Shown: piece after piece, positions 18,875-27,182 of the stretch
Position numbering within the stretch: the stretch's first letter is position 1
Layout of the letters: each line of letters begins with the position of its first letter
Assembly (NCBI GenBank): GCA_947474755.1
Contig: CANJJE010000016.1
Span: 1-52,349, forward strand
Length of the DNA: 52,349 nucleotides
Reading direction: 5' to 3'
From: Burkholderiales bacterium
GTDB taxonomy: Bacteria > Pseudomonadota > Gammaproteobacteria > Burkholderiales > Burkholderiaceae_C
Notes under the pieces: model-generated
Seen by the model: only the letters and a program-made list of their open reading frames with translations
Database searches by the model: none
What the model was told of the DNA's origin: nothing
Translations under genes and position numbers: made by a program

Positions 18875-19461
18875 CAGGGCGAGTCGTTCGCAGGCGGCAG
18901 TTCGAGCGCTTCGCCGGCAGGAATCAAGGAAGCATCGGAATCGGGCAGCGTCGCCTCGCCGTCCACACTCGGGAGGGTGCGACGCTGACGGTACTGCTCA
19001 CGGCGCTCGGCAAAGAAATCGCGCAGCACTGCGCTGCAGGCCTCGGCCATCAAACCGCCCTGCACCTGGGTGTGATGATTGAGCCGGGGCTGGGCGAACA
19101 GATCGATCACCGATCCGGCGGCACCCGTCTTCGGATCGGCTGCTCCGAACACCACCCGCTTGAAGCGAGCATGCAGCAGCGCCATGGCGCACATGGCGCA
19201 CGGCTCGAGCGTCACGTACAACTCGCATTCGGGTAGCCGATAGTTGCCCAGCAGTATTGCCGCATGGCGCAGTGCCACGATCTCGGCGTGTGCGGTCGGG
19301 TCATGCTCGGTGATCGGCCGGTTGTAGCCGGTGGCGATCACCTGGCCAGCGCGCAGGATCACTGCACCGACCGGCACCTCGCCGACCAGCCAGGCGTTGT
19401 GTGCCTGATCGAGCGCAATTCGCATCGCCGCTTCATCCTGCGGCGAGGGGGATGCAATCAT
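18874..19461 (-). CDS. tadA: tRNA-specific adenosine-34 deaminase
   Basis: Deaminates A34 of tRNA-Arg(ACG) to inosine, needed to decode CGN codons. From the ATG at 19461 the product is 195 residues. Zinc and catalytic residues are complete: H58 and E60 in TAHAEIVAL, and C88/C91 in LEPCAMCAMALLHARF. GEVPVGAVI is the usual N-terminal signature. The last 40 residues or so (from QYRQRRTLPSVDGEA) are an acidic, probably disordered tail beyond the common end of the family. The stop overlaps the ldcA start; a small membrane-protein gene lies 13 bp upstream. Confidence 0.95.
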   Translation of the reverse strand: MIASPSPQDEAAMRIALDQAHNAWLVGEVPVGAVILRAGQVIATGYNRPITEHDPTAHAEIVALRHAAILLGNYRLPECELYVTLEPCAMCAMALLHARFKRVVFGAADPKTGAAGSVIDLFAQPRLNHHTQVQGGLMAEACSAVLRDFFAERREQYRQRRTLPSVDGEATLPDSDASLIPAGEALELPPANDSP

Positions 19462-19474
19462 GTGGCGTATCGGC

Positions 19475-19723
19475 TCAGCGGGAGTCGTCGCCCCTCGCGG
19501 GCGGGGACTGCATCGCACGAACCAGTTCGTCCTGCACGTTGCGCGGAAGGTCGGGAGTGGGCGTTGCGACGACAGTTGGATCGATGTCTGCAGCCGATGC
19601 CGCCCCCGAAGAGGCCGCCACCGCAGCGGCGGTGGAACTGACCTGCTTGAGCTGCGTCTTGGCGAGCAGGCCCACGATGGACAGCACCACCAGCAGCGAG
19701 ACGCATCCCAACAGCATACGCAT
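19475..19723 (-). CDS. Small hypothetical membrane protein
   Basis: An 82-residue product with one N-terminal helix (MRMLLGCVSLLVVLSIVGLLA, residues 1-21) and a low-complexity Ala/Ser/Pro/Thr-rich remainder. It is the apparent first gene of the tadA-ldcA-opp run, ending 13 bp before tadA. I do not recognise a named family. The clear helix with a hydrophilic tail and its operon position favour a real gene. It may be a single-pass inner-membrane protein with its tail in the periplasm. Confidence 0.6.
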   Translation of the reverse strand: MRMLLGCVSLLVVLSIVGLLAKTQLKQVSSTAAAVAASSGAASAADIDPTVVATPTPDLPRNVQDELVRAMQSPPARGDDSR

Positions 19724-19920
19724 GGCTGATTCCCGTTCGATGTGTTTCGCGGCGTGCGAATGCGGCGGATGCTAACGCAGCGTCCGTGCTGCACGCGGCG
19801 AGCCAGACACGATCAGGGGCGTGCTCGGACCGACATGCCGTGCCGACGCTGCTCGAGCGCTTGCATCGCACGCACAAGGCCTTCGAGATCCGAAGCCAGG
19901 CGCTCCTGATGCCGAAACGG

Positions 19921-21060
19921 TCAACGACCGGTGACCTGCGTCTCCTCGGCAGGTGCCTTCATCATCAGGTGCACCGGGTACTCACGCGCACTGTTGGGCG
20001 GCGTGACCGGCACATCGTTGTCGACCATCGGGCCATCGGTACGGGGCCCGCGCAACGCTACCCAGGCCGCCTTCAGCGGATTGGCCATCGCCGCGTTGAC
20101 TGCAGTGGGCTCATAGCCGCAATGCGCCATGCACTGGGCGCACTTGGGGTTGCTGCTGGAGCCGTACTTCTCCCAGGGCGTGTCCTTCATCAGCGCGGCA
20201 AAACTGGGGGCGTAACCTTCGTCGGCCATCAGATAGCAGGGCTTCTGCCAGCCGAACACATTGCGCGCGGGGCTGCCCCAGGGCGTGCACTGGTAGTTCT
20301 GGTTGCCGGCCAGGAAATCGAGGTAGAGGCTGGAGTGGTTGAGCCGCCATTTGCGGGCGCCGCGCCGCGTCGCGCCCAGCTTGAAGATGTCGCGGAACAG
20401 CTGGCGGGTGGCCTGGCGCTGCAGGAACACATGCTGCTGCGGTGCGCGCTCGTAGCTGAATCCGGGAGAAATCGTGGCAGCCTCGACACCGAGCTCGACC
20501 AGATGGTCCAGGAAGGCAGCGACGCGTTCGGACGTTTCGCCATTGAACAGGGTGCAGTTCACGCTCACCCGAAAGCCGCGCGCCAGCGCCAGCTGGATCG
20601 CCTCGACAGCGCGGTCGAACACGCCTTCCTGGCAGACCGCCTCGTCATGGCGTTCGCGGTCACCGTCGAGGTGCACCGAAAAGGTCAGGTAGGGCGACGG
20701 CGTGTAGTCGTCCATGCGCTTCTTCAGCAGCAGCGCATTGGTGCACAGGTAGACGAACTTCCTGCGCGCCACGATGCCGCGCACGATCTCGGGCATTTCC
20801 TTGTGCAGCAGTGGCTCGCCGCCGGGAATCGAGACGACCGGTGCACCGCACTCGTCGACTGCCTCCATGCATTCGGCCACGCTCAGGCGCTTGTCGAGCA
20901 CGTCCTCGGGGTGATCGATCTTGCCGCAGCCGGCACAAGCCAGGTTGCAGCGAAACAGGGGTTCGAGCATCAACACCAGTGGGTAGCGCTTGTTGCCCAG
21001 TAGCTTCTGCTTGACGACATAGGCGCCGACACTGAGTTTTTGTTTGAATGGAATGCTCAT
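19921..21060 (-). CDS. hpnH: Hopanoid biosynthesis radical SAM protein HpnH
   Basis: Joins an adenosyl unit from SAM to the hopene side chain, giving adenosylhopane, the entry to extended hopanoids. The 379-residue length is standard. The radical-SAM CxxxCxxC motif is C38-C42-C45 (FRCNLACAGCGK). GGEPLLH follows, and the C-terminal cysteine-rich part includes NPKCAQCMAHCGYEPT. The start overlaps the ispH stop by 4 bp. With shc and hpnG just across a divergent promoter region, the function is very likely. Confidence 0.96.
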   Translation of the reverse strand: MSIPFKQKLSVGAYVVKQKLLGNKRYPLVLMLEPLFRCNLACAGCGKIDHPEDVLDKRLSVAECMEAVDECGAPVVSIPGGEPLLHKEMPEIVRGIVARRKFVYLCTNALLLKKRMDDYTPSPYLTFSVHLDGDRERHDEAVCQEGVFDRAVEAIQLALARGFRVSVNCTLFNGETSERVAAFLDHLVELGVEAATISPGFSYERAPQQHVFLQRQATRQLFRDIFKLGATRRGARKWRLNHSSLYLDFLAGNQNYQCTPWGSPARNVFGWQKPCYLMADEGYAPSFAALMKDTPWEKYGSSSNPKCAQCMAHCGYEPTAVNAAMANPLKAAWVALRGPRTDGPMVDNDVPVTPPNSAREYPVHLMMKAPAEETQVTGR

Positions 21061-22106
21061 AGGATTTGATGTTCTTCGTCCGTCTTCTTTCGGGTTTCGC
21101 GCTGGACGGTTGCACGCGACAGCGACACCGGCAACCGGAAGGTGACCGTTTCGTCCTCACCCTCCATCTCCGTCGCCGCCTGCGCACCCCAGCCCCTGAG
21201 TGTGTCAATCACTTCGTCGACCAGCACCGCCGGTGTCGACGCTCCCGCAGTGATGCCGATCACGATGCCAGGCCGCAACCAGCGCACATCGATCTCCTGG
21301 GCATCTTGCACCAGATGTGCCTCGCGACCACCGTCCATGGCCACCTCGCGCAACCGATTCGCATTGGAACTGTTGCGAGCACCCACCACAAGAACCAGAT
21401 CAACCAGAGGCAACAAGTTCCGCACGCCATTCTGGCGCGACTGGGTGGCATAGCAAATATCGTCCCGGCGGGGCTCGACGATGGCGGGGAAACGCTCCCG
21501 CAGCGCCGCCACGATGCGTCGGCTGTCGTCCACGGACAGCGTGGTCTGTGTGACCACCGCCACATGGGTCGGATCGCGCACCTGCAGTGACTGGACATCG
21601 TCGAGGGTCTCGACGAGATGCGCGGTCCCTCCGCGACTGGTGTCGAAGCGCCCCAGAGTACCCACCACCTCCGGGTGGCCAGCATGGCCGACCATGACCA
21701 CATCCCGCCCGGCACGGGCGTGCTGCATCACTTCGAGGTGCACCTTGGCCACGAGCGGGCAGGTGGCGTCAATCACCTGCAGACCACGGTGGCGGGCCTC
21801 GCGCTCGATGCTGCGTGGTACGCCATGGGCGCTGAAGATCACACAGGCCTGCCCGGGGACCTCATCGAGCCGCTCAACGAATACTGCGCCGCGCTCACGC
21901 AGATCGGCCAGCACCCGCTGGTTGTGGATGATCTCGTGCAGCACGTAGACAGGTGAGCCACGGGCTTCCAGGGCCATTTCCACGACTTGGACCGCACGCA
22001 CCACCCCGGCGCAGAACCCCCGCGGCCTGGACAGCAGCAGCACGGCTCCGGCAGCCGCCTCGGAGTTGACGCCCACGCGGGAGTGCGGGGTCGAATTCGA
22101 AGTCAC
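21057..22106 (-). CDS. ispH: 4-hydroxy-3-methylbut-2-enyl diphosphate reductase
   Basis: Last enzyme of the MEP pathway, producing IPP and DMAPP; an iron-sulfur cytoplasmic enzyme. The three cluster cysteines are C32 (RGFCAGVVRAV), C116 (DATCPLVAKVH) and C218 (DDICYATQSRQ). The proton-relay glutamate is in GHPEVVGT (about 146), and NSSNANRL and GASTPAVLV are family signatures. The GTG start at 22106 has a strong AAGGGAG upstream. It is in the hopanoid cluster, supplying isoprenoid precursors, and could be a second, dedicated copy; that cannot be told from this window. Confidence 0.96.
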   Translation of the reverse strand: MTSNSTPHSRVGVNSEAAAGAVLLLSRPRGFCAGVVRAVQVVEMALEARGSPVYVLHEIIHNQRVLADLRERGAVFVERLDEVPGQACVIFSAHGVPRSIEREARHRGLQVIDATCPLVAKVHLEVMQHARAGRDVVMVGHAGHPEVVGTLGRFDTSRGGTAHLVETLDDVQSLQVRDPTHVAVVTQTTLSVDDSRRIVAALRERFPAIVEPRRDDICYATQSRQNGVRNLLPLVDLVLVVGARNSSNANRLREVAMDGGREAHLVQDAQEIDVRWLRPGIVIGITAGASTPAVLVDEVIDTLRGWGAQAATEMEGEDETVTFRLPVSLSRATVQRETRKKTDEEHQIL

Positions 22107-22512
22107 TCAGGCTCCCTTCAGGAACAGTTCCCCGTTGCAATGACGCATCAGCCATCGAAGGCCCTGCGTTCAGGGCGTCAACGACTCGCGCAAGCGCCGC
22201 AGGTGTCGGACTGCTTGACGCCAAGGCTTTCGAACGAGTCTAGCTTCGGTCCGCGCCCGCACCAAGCAAGCAGTGCAAAGCCCACGACGGCTCGGGTTCA
22301 GCCGCGCTTCAGTTTCGCGCTGCAGCGTGAGCTGTAGAGGGGTTGTTGCGACAAGAATTCCTGAGGTTCACGCATATAGTTCGAGAGGATCAGGGTTTGC
22401 TGAGGTCAGCTCCTCGATCCGAGCGTCGGCCGTGGTGACGGAGCCGGTCGCCGGTCAGCAGGCGGAGCAGCATCAGTTCAGTCTCACGACATGACGATTC
22501 AAGAAGGACAGT
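22107..22512. other. Divergent intergenic region between ispH and shc
   Basis: About 400 bp with no credible gene. It serves as the shared promoter region of the two hopanoid arms. Apart from the candidate leftward promoter at 22237-22265 and a TATAGT box near 22376 for the rightward arm, which has no acceptable -35, I see no dyads or repeats of note. Confidence 0.5.
22237..22265 (-). promoter_or_regulatory. Candidate promoter for ispH-hpnH
   Basis: On the minus strand TTGGTG (22265-22260) and TAGACT (22242-22237) are separated by 17 bp, giving a plausible sigma-70-like pair about 130 bp before the ispH GTG. The -35 box keeps only the TTG core, so confidence is modest. Confidence 0.3.
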
Positions 22513-24507
22513 GTGAACGTGGGTGAAATGCTTAAGTTCGGCATGACCGACACACCACTGGACAACAGGACAGTCATCGAAGCGGCACTCGGCCGCGGCA
22601 TCAGCGCCCTCATCGAGCGACAGCATGCCGATGGTTTCTGGTGCTTCGAGCTTGAAGCGGACTGCACCATTCCGGCTGAATACCTTCTGATGATGCATTA
22701 CATGGGCGAGGTCGATCGAGGCCTTGCTGCCAAGCTGGCCGTCTATCTGCGGGCGCGCCAGCAGACAGACGGCGGGTGGTACCTGTACCACGGTGGATCA
22801 ATGGATCTCAGCTGCTCGGTCAAGGTGTACTACGCGCTGAAACTGGCGGGCGACGACCCTGAAGCGCCGCACATGCAACGCGCCCGGAGCGCAATCCTGG
22901 CCCATGGCGGCGCAGCCCGCGCCAACGTTTTCACCCGCATCACGCTGGCCCTGTTCCAGCAGGTGCCCTGGCGCGCAGTGCCCTTCATCCCGGTCGAAGC
23001 GCTGCTGCTGCCGCGCTGGTTCCCTTTCCACCTGTCCAAGGTGTCTTACTGGTCGCGCACGGTGATGGTGCCTCTGCTGATCCTGTGCAGCCTGAAGCCC
23101 AGTGCACGAAATCCTGACGGTGTCGGCATTGCCGAGCTGTTCACCACGCCGCCTGATCAGGAGCGCGACTACTTTCCTGTGCGCTCGACCCTCAACCGCG
23201 CGTTCCTCGCCTTCGACTCGGTCGGCAAGTGGCTGGAGCCGTTCATCCCGCGATGGCTGCGCGCTCGCGCGCTGCGCAGGGCCGAGAGCTGGCTCATGGA
23301 ACGCCTGAACGGCGAAGGCGGACTGGGCGCCATCTTCCCGGCCATGGTGAACGCCTACGAGGCCTTGCACCTGCTCGGCTACCCTGCCGACCATCCACAT
23401 TGCCTTGCCGCCCGCAAATCCATCGACGACCTGCTGGTCGTCACCGACACGTCGGCCTACTGTCAGCCGTGCCTGCCTCCGGTGTGGGACACCGCACTGG
23501 CTGCATTGGCCCTGCTGGAAGCCGGGCCGGTGGGTCAGCAGGCAGCCCGACGCGGTCTGGCCTGGCTGGATGCTGTGCAGCTGAGCGATGAACCCGGCGA
23601 CTGGCGGGACTCGCGACCGGACCTCCCCGGGGGGGGCTGGCCCTTCCAGTTCGACAACGCCTACTACCCCGACCTTGACGACACCAGTGCTGTCGCCTGG
23701 GCGATGAATGCAGCCGGACGCGCGTCCGATGAAGAGCATCTGCGCCGTGCCGTGAAGTGGGTCGCTGGCATGCAGTCGAGCAACGGCGGCTTCGGCGCCT
23801 TCGACGTCGACAACACCCACTACTACCTCAACGAAATCCCGTTCGCCGACCACGGCGCCCTGCTGGACCCGCCGACTGCCGACGTCAGCGCGCGCTGCCT
23901 GATCGCACTCTGGCTGCTGGGCGAGCCCGCACGCGCTCAGGTCGACGCCTGCCTGGCTTACCTGCGTCAGGAGCAGGAACCCTCGGGCGCGTGGTTCGGT
24001 CGCTGGGGCACGAACTACATCTACGGCACCTGGTCCGTGTTGGCGGCGTTCGAGCAGATCGGTGTTCCGGCGAGCGACCCGGCGGTGCGGCGCGCAGTGG
24101 CCTGGTTGCAAAGCGTCCAGCGCGACGATGGCGGCTGGGGCGAGCACAACGACAGCTACGAAGACCCAGCCACTGCTGGCCAGGCCAGCGAGAGCACCTC
24201 GTTCCAGACCGCCTGGGCCATGCTCGCGCTGATGGCGGCAGGCGTTGGCCACTGTGCAGCCGTGGCCCGCGGCGCGGCCTACCTCGCAGCCACGCAGGAC
24301 AGCGACGGCCTGTGGACGGAACCCTGGTACACCGCGCCCGGCTTTCCGAGAGTCTTCTACCTCAAGTACCACGGCTACAGCGCCTACTTCCCGGTCTGGG
24401 CGCTGGCGCGCTTCGCCCGACTGACCGCAACGCAGCAGCAACAGCGGAGTGCATCGCCAGCCGAGGCGACCGCCGATGCGCCTGCCCAGCCATGGGCTGC
24501 GGCCTGA
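22513..24507 (+). CDS. shc: Squalene-hopene cyclase
   Basis: Cyclises squalene to hop-22(29)-ene (diploptene) and diplopterol at the inner membrane. 664 residues from a GTG preceded by AAGGA. The catalytic DxDD motif is D387-L-D389-D390 (PDLDDTSAVAW). Repeated QW motifs are visible along the double-barrel fold (QTDGGWYLYHGG, QSSNGGFGAFD, QRDDGGWGEHND, QDSDGLWTE). A C-terminal Gln/Ala-rich tail is probably disordered. First gene of the plus-strand arm, overlapped or abutted by hpnG. Also named hpnF. Confidence 0.97.
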   Translation: MNVGEMLKFGMTDTPLDNRTVIEAALGRGISALIERQHADGFWCFELEADCTIPAEYLLMMHYMGEVDRGLAAKLAVYLRARQQTDGGWYLYHGGSMDLSCSVKVYYALKLAGDDPEAPHMQRARSAILAHGGAARANVFTRITLALFQQVPWRAVPFIPVEALLLPRWFPFHLSKVSYWSRTVMVPLLILCSLKPSARNPDGVGIAELFTTPPDQERDYFPVRSTLNRAFLAFDSVGKWLEPFIPRWLRARALRRAESWLMERLNGEGGLGAIFPAMVNAYEALHLLGYPADHPHCLAARKSIDDLLVVTDTSAYCQPCLPPVWDTALAALALLEAGPVGQQAARRGLAWLDAVQLSDEPGDWRDSRPDLPGGGWPFQFDNAYYPDLDDTSAVAWAMNAAGRASDEEHLRRAVKWVAGMQSSNGGFGAFDVDNTHYYLNEIPFADHGALLDPPTADVSARCLIALWLLGEPARAQVDACLAYLRQEQEPSGAWFGRWGTNYIYGTWSVLAAFEQIGVPASDPAVRRAVAWLQSVQRDDGGWGEHNDSYEDPATAGQASESTSFQTAWAMLALMAAGVGHCAAVARGAAYLAATQDSDGLWTEPWYTAPGFPRVFYLKYHGYSAYFPVWALARFARLTATQQQQRSASPAEATADAPAQPWAAA

Positions 24508-24508
24508 G

Positions 24509-25297
24509 GTGAGCGTCACCCGCGTCGGCATCGTTGCCGCGCTGCCATCCGAATCGCGAAGCTTGTGCCGCCAAGCGGTGCGGGTCGGCGAGCGGCGTGC
24601 CATCGGTGACCATGCGCTTCTGGCCGTTTCGGGCGTGGGTGAGTGGCGTGCGGAGCATGCAGCGCAGGCCCTGGTAGATGCCGGCGTCGGTGGCCTGGTC
24701 AGTTGGGGCTGCGCCGCAGGACTGAGTCCCGAGCTGCCGGTTGGCGCCCTGTGCCTGCCGGATTTCGTCGTCGCAGTCGAGGGGCATCGCTGGCCCACCG
24801 ACTCAGCCTGGCGGCGCAGCGTCACCGAGGCAGTTGGTGCGCGTGCCGTCTTCAACGGCGCCCTCGCCCATGCCTCGCAGGTGCTGGCCAGCAGCGCAGC
24901 CAAGCGCGAACTCGCCGCACAGGCCGACGCAGTGGTGGCGGACATGGAAAGCGTCGCCGTGGCGCGCGTCGCTCATCGCCATGGCCTTCCCTTGCTGGTG
25001 GTGCGCAGCGTGGTCGATCCCCTGGGGCTGACGCTGCCGGCAGTCATTGCCGACCATATCGACGAAAGCGGCCGCGTGCCGCTGTCACCGCTGCTGAGGG
25101 GCCTGCTTCGCCGACCGAGCGACCTGCTGACGCTTTTGAAGCTGGCCAGCGGCTTTCGTGCCTCACTCGCCAGCCTCCGGGCGGTCGCGACATGCGCCGG
25201 CGACAACCTGCTCTTGTCCGAGGTGCTTTCACGCCCACGGCCCGAGGATCGCAGCGCCCGGCCGAAGCACTTCTCCCCAGAGTCTGCTTTGGATTGA
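24509..25297 (+). CDS. hpnG: Hopanoid-associated phosphorylase HpnG
   Basis: Nucleoside-phosphorylase-like enzyme thought to remove adenine from adenosylhopane, giving (phospho)ribosylhopane. I chose the GTG at 24509, directly after the shc stop (262 residues, MSVTRVGIVAALPSESR); an ATG at 24476 inside shc is the alternative. Family signs are VGIVAALPSESRSL, SWGCAAGLSPELPVGAL and VVADMESVAVARVA, where DMES corresponds to the substrate-contacting segment of MTA/SAH nucleosidases. Position between shc and hpnO is typical of hopanoid operons. Confidence 0.92.
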   Translation: MSVTRVGIVAALPSESRSLCRQAVRVGERRAIGDHALLAVSGVGEWRAEHAAQALVDAGVGGLVSWGCAAGLSPELPVGALCLPDFVVAVEGHRWPTDSAWRRSVTEAVGARAVFNGALAHASQVLASSAAKRELAAQADAVVADMESVAVARVAHRHGLPLLVVRSVVDPLGLTLPAVIADHIDESGRVPLSPLLRGLLRRPSDLLTLLKLASGFRASLASLRAVATCAGDNLLLSEVLSRPRPEDRSARPKHFSPESALD

Positions 25298-25355
25298 GCA
25301 TCGGGGCCGACCACCTGTCTGCAAGAATCCGCTCACACCAACGCAGTACCCCGCC

Positions 25356-26741
25356 ATGGCTTTCCTTGCCGATCTGATCACTTCGCGACGACAGGAGAAT
25401 TTCTCCCTCCACGAAGACCATCTCAACACCCAGATGGTCCGGTTGCTGCGCACCATCGGTTACGACCGCCGCTACGTGCGCGCGGAAGGCCCCTACCTGT
25501 TCGATGAGGCCGGCGATCGCTACCTCGACCTGCTGGCCGGCTGGGGGGTGTTCGCGCTCGGACGCAACCACCCGACCGTCGTCGGCGCCTTGCGCGACGT
25601 GCTGGACCTGCAATTGCCCGATCTCGTCCAGCTCGACGTCTCGCTGCTGAGCGGTCTGCTGGCCGAGCGCCTGCTGCGCCACACGCCGGGAGACATCAGC
25701 AAGCTGTTCTTCTGCAACTCCGGCGCCGAGGCGGTGGAAGCAGCGATCAAGTTCAGCCGCAGCACGACCAAGCGCGGCAAGATCGTCCACTGCGACCACT
25801 CCTTTCATGGTCTGACGATGGGTGCGCTGTCCCTGACCGGCGAGCGCATCTTCCAGGACGGCTTCGGCCCCCTCATTCCCGATTGCATCGCGGTGCCCTT
25901 CAGCGACCTCGACGCCCTCGACGCCGCACTGCGCGGTCGCGACGTGGCCGCGTTCATCGTCGAGCCCATCCAGGGCAAGGGCGTGAACATCCCCGACGAC
26001 AACTACCTGCCCGAAGCGGCGAAGCTGTGCCGCAAGTACGGCACGCTGTTCGTGGCCGACGAGATCCAGACAGGCATGGGCCGCACCGGCAAGTTTTTCG
26101 CCGTCGAACACTGGGGCGTCGAGCCCGACATGGTGCTGATGGCCAAGGCGCTGTCCGGCGGCTTCGTGCCCGTGGGCGCGGTGGCCATGCGCAAGCCGGT
26201 GATGGACGCGGTGTTCAACCGCATCGACCGTGCGGTGGTGCATGGTTCCACCTTCTCGAAGAACAACATGGCCATGGCCGCCGGCCTGGCTGCGCTTGAA
26301 GTCATCGAATCCGAACGCCTTGTCGAGCACGCTGCCACCCTCGGTGGTGAGCTGATCGCAGAACTCGGCGCGATGGTCGAGCGCTACGAGTTCCTGAAAG
26401 CGGTACGCGGCAAGGGCCTGATGATCGCGCTCGAATTCGGCTCGCCGCGCAGCTTCGGCCTGAAGGCCGCCTGGGGCGCGCTCGAGCTCGCCAACAAGGG
26501 CCTGTTCAGCCAGATGATCTCGATCCCGCTGTTCAAGGACCACCGCATCCTGACGCAGGTGGCCGGCCACGGGCTGAACGTCATCAAGCTGTTGCCCCCG
26601 CTCGTCATCAATCAGGCTGACAAGACGCAAATCGTCAGCGCCTTCGAAGCGGTCATTGCCGACTGCCACCGCGTCCCCGGCGCCGTGTGGGATCTGGGCA
26701 AGACTCTCGCCGGTCACGCCCTGAAAGCACGCGCCGCTTGA
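25356..26741 (+). CDS. hpnO: Hopanoid aminotransferase HpnO (class III, PLP-dependent)
   Basis: A class-III aminotransferase of 461 residues. In hopanoid clusters this family (HpnO) makes aminobacteriohopanetriol. The PLP lysine is K264 in LMAKALSGGFVPVG. Cofactor-binding segments FCNSGAEAVEAAIKF, CDHSFHGLTMGALS and VADEIQTGMGRTGKF are intact. The ATG at 25356 is chosen because upstream sequence in frame lies in hpnG. It follows hpnG by 58 bp and precedes copC by 30 bp. The link to hopanoids comes from context; the fold alone would also fit ornithine or acetylornithine aminotransferases. Confidence 0.88.
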   Translation: MAFLADLITSRRQENFSLHEDHLNTQMVRLLRTIGYDRRYVRAEGPYLFDEAGDRYLDLLAGWGVFALGRNHPTVVGALRDVLDLQLPDLVQLDVSLLSGLLAERLLRHTPGDISKLFFCNSGAEAVEAAIKFSRSTTKRGKIVHCDHSFHGLTMGALSLTGERIFQDGFGPLIPDCIAVPFSDLDALDAALRGRDVAAFIVEPIQGKGVNIPDDNYLPEAAKLCRKYGTLFVADEIQTGMGRTGKFFAVEHWGVEPDMVLMAKALSGGFVPVGAVAMRKPVMDAVFNRIDRAVVHGSTFSKNNMAMAAGLAALEVIESERLVEHAATLGGELIAELGAMVERYEFLKAVRGKGLMIALEFGSPRSFGLKAAWGALELANKGLFSQMISIPLFKDHRILTQVAGHGLNVIKLLPPLVINQADKTQIVSAFEAVIADCHRVPGAVWDLGKTLAGHALKARAA

Positions 26742-26771
26742 CTTTTCCCCATCGCATCGAGGACCGAGGTC

Positions 26772-27179
26772 ATGGCCTACCTGTTCTCTGGCCTGTCGCG
26801 AACAGCACGACCCTGTCTGCTCGCCAGTGTCCTGGCGCTGCTCCAGCCCATCGCATGGATACCTGCGCAGGCCCATGCAGTGATCACCGAAGACTCGCTG
26901 TCTCGCGAACCGGTGATTCCTGGCAAGCCCACGCAGGTGCGGCTGCAATTCAACAGTGGCGTCGAGGTCAAGCTGTCGCGCGTGACATTGGTCAGCAAGG
27001 GTGACACCGAAGAGACCATGCCGATACGGTCCGGCTCCAGGCCGGGCCAGGTGCTGGTGTCGTTACCAGCGCTGGCCGCAGGCGACTACGCGCTGCGCTG
27101 CCAGGTCTTCGCCGCAGACGGTCATCTGACTCAGGAGGTCCGCCGCTTTCGCGTCGGCGTCGCTGCGGGAGCGAAGTAG
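26772..27179 (+). CDS. copC: Copper-resistance protein CopC
   Basis: A periplasmic copper-binding protein of 135 residues. The signal peptide ends at AQA|HA, so the mature protein starts with a histidine (H35), the usual Cu(II) ligand of CopC. The beta-sandwich includes PTQVRLQFNSGVEVKLS and ends FAADGHLTQEVRRFRV, where AADGH is the conserved second histidine region. It is 3 bp before copD and 30 bp after hpnO, so it probably shares the hopanoid transcript. Confidence 0.92.
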   Translation: MAYLFSGLSRTARPCLLASVLALLQPIAWIPAQAHAVITEDSLSREPVIPGKPTQVRLQFNSGVEVKLSRVTLVSKGDTEETMPIRSGSRPGQVLVSLPALAAGDYALRCQVFAADGHLTQEVRRFRVGVAAGAK

Positions 27180-27182
27180 CCC

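Noticed and set aside
22798-24945. Minus-strand open frame of 715 codons
   Set aside because: Antisense to shc and hpnG; composition is that of a shadow and no family signature is visible.
25044-26948. Minus-strand open frame of 634 codons
   Set aside because: Antisense to hpnO, which has all class-III aminotransferase motifs.
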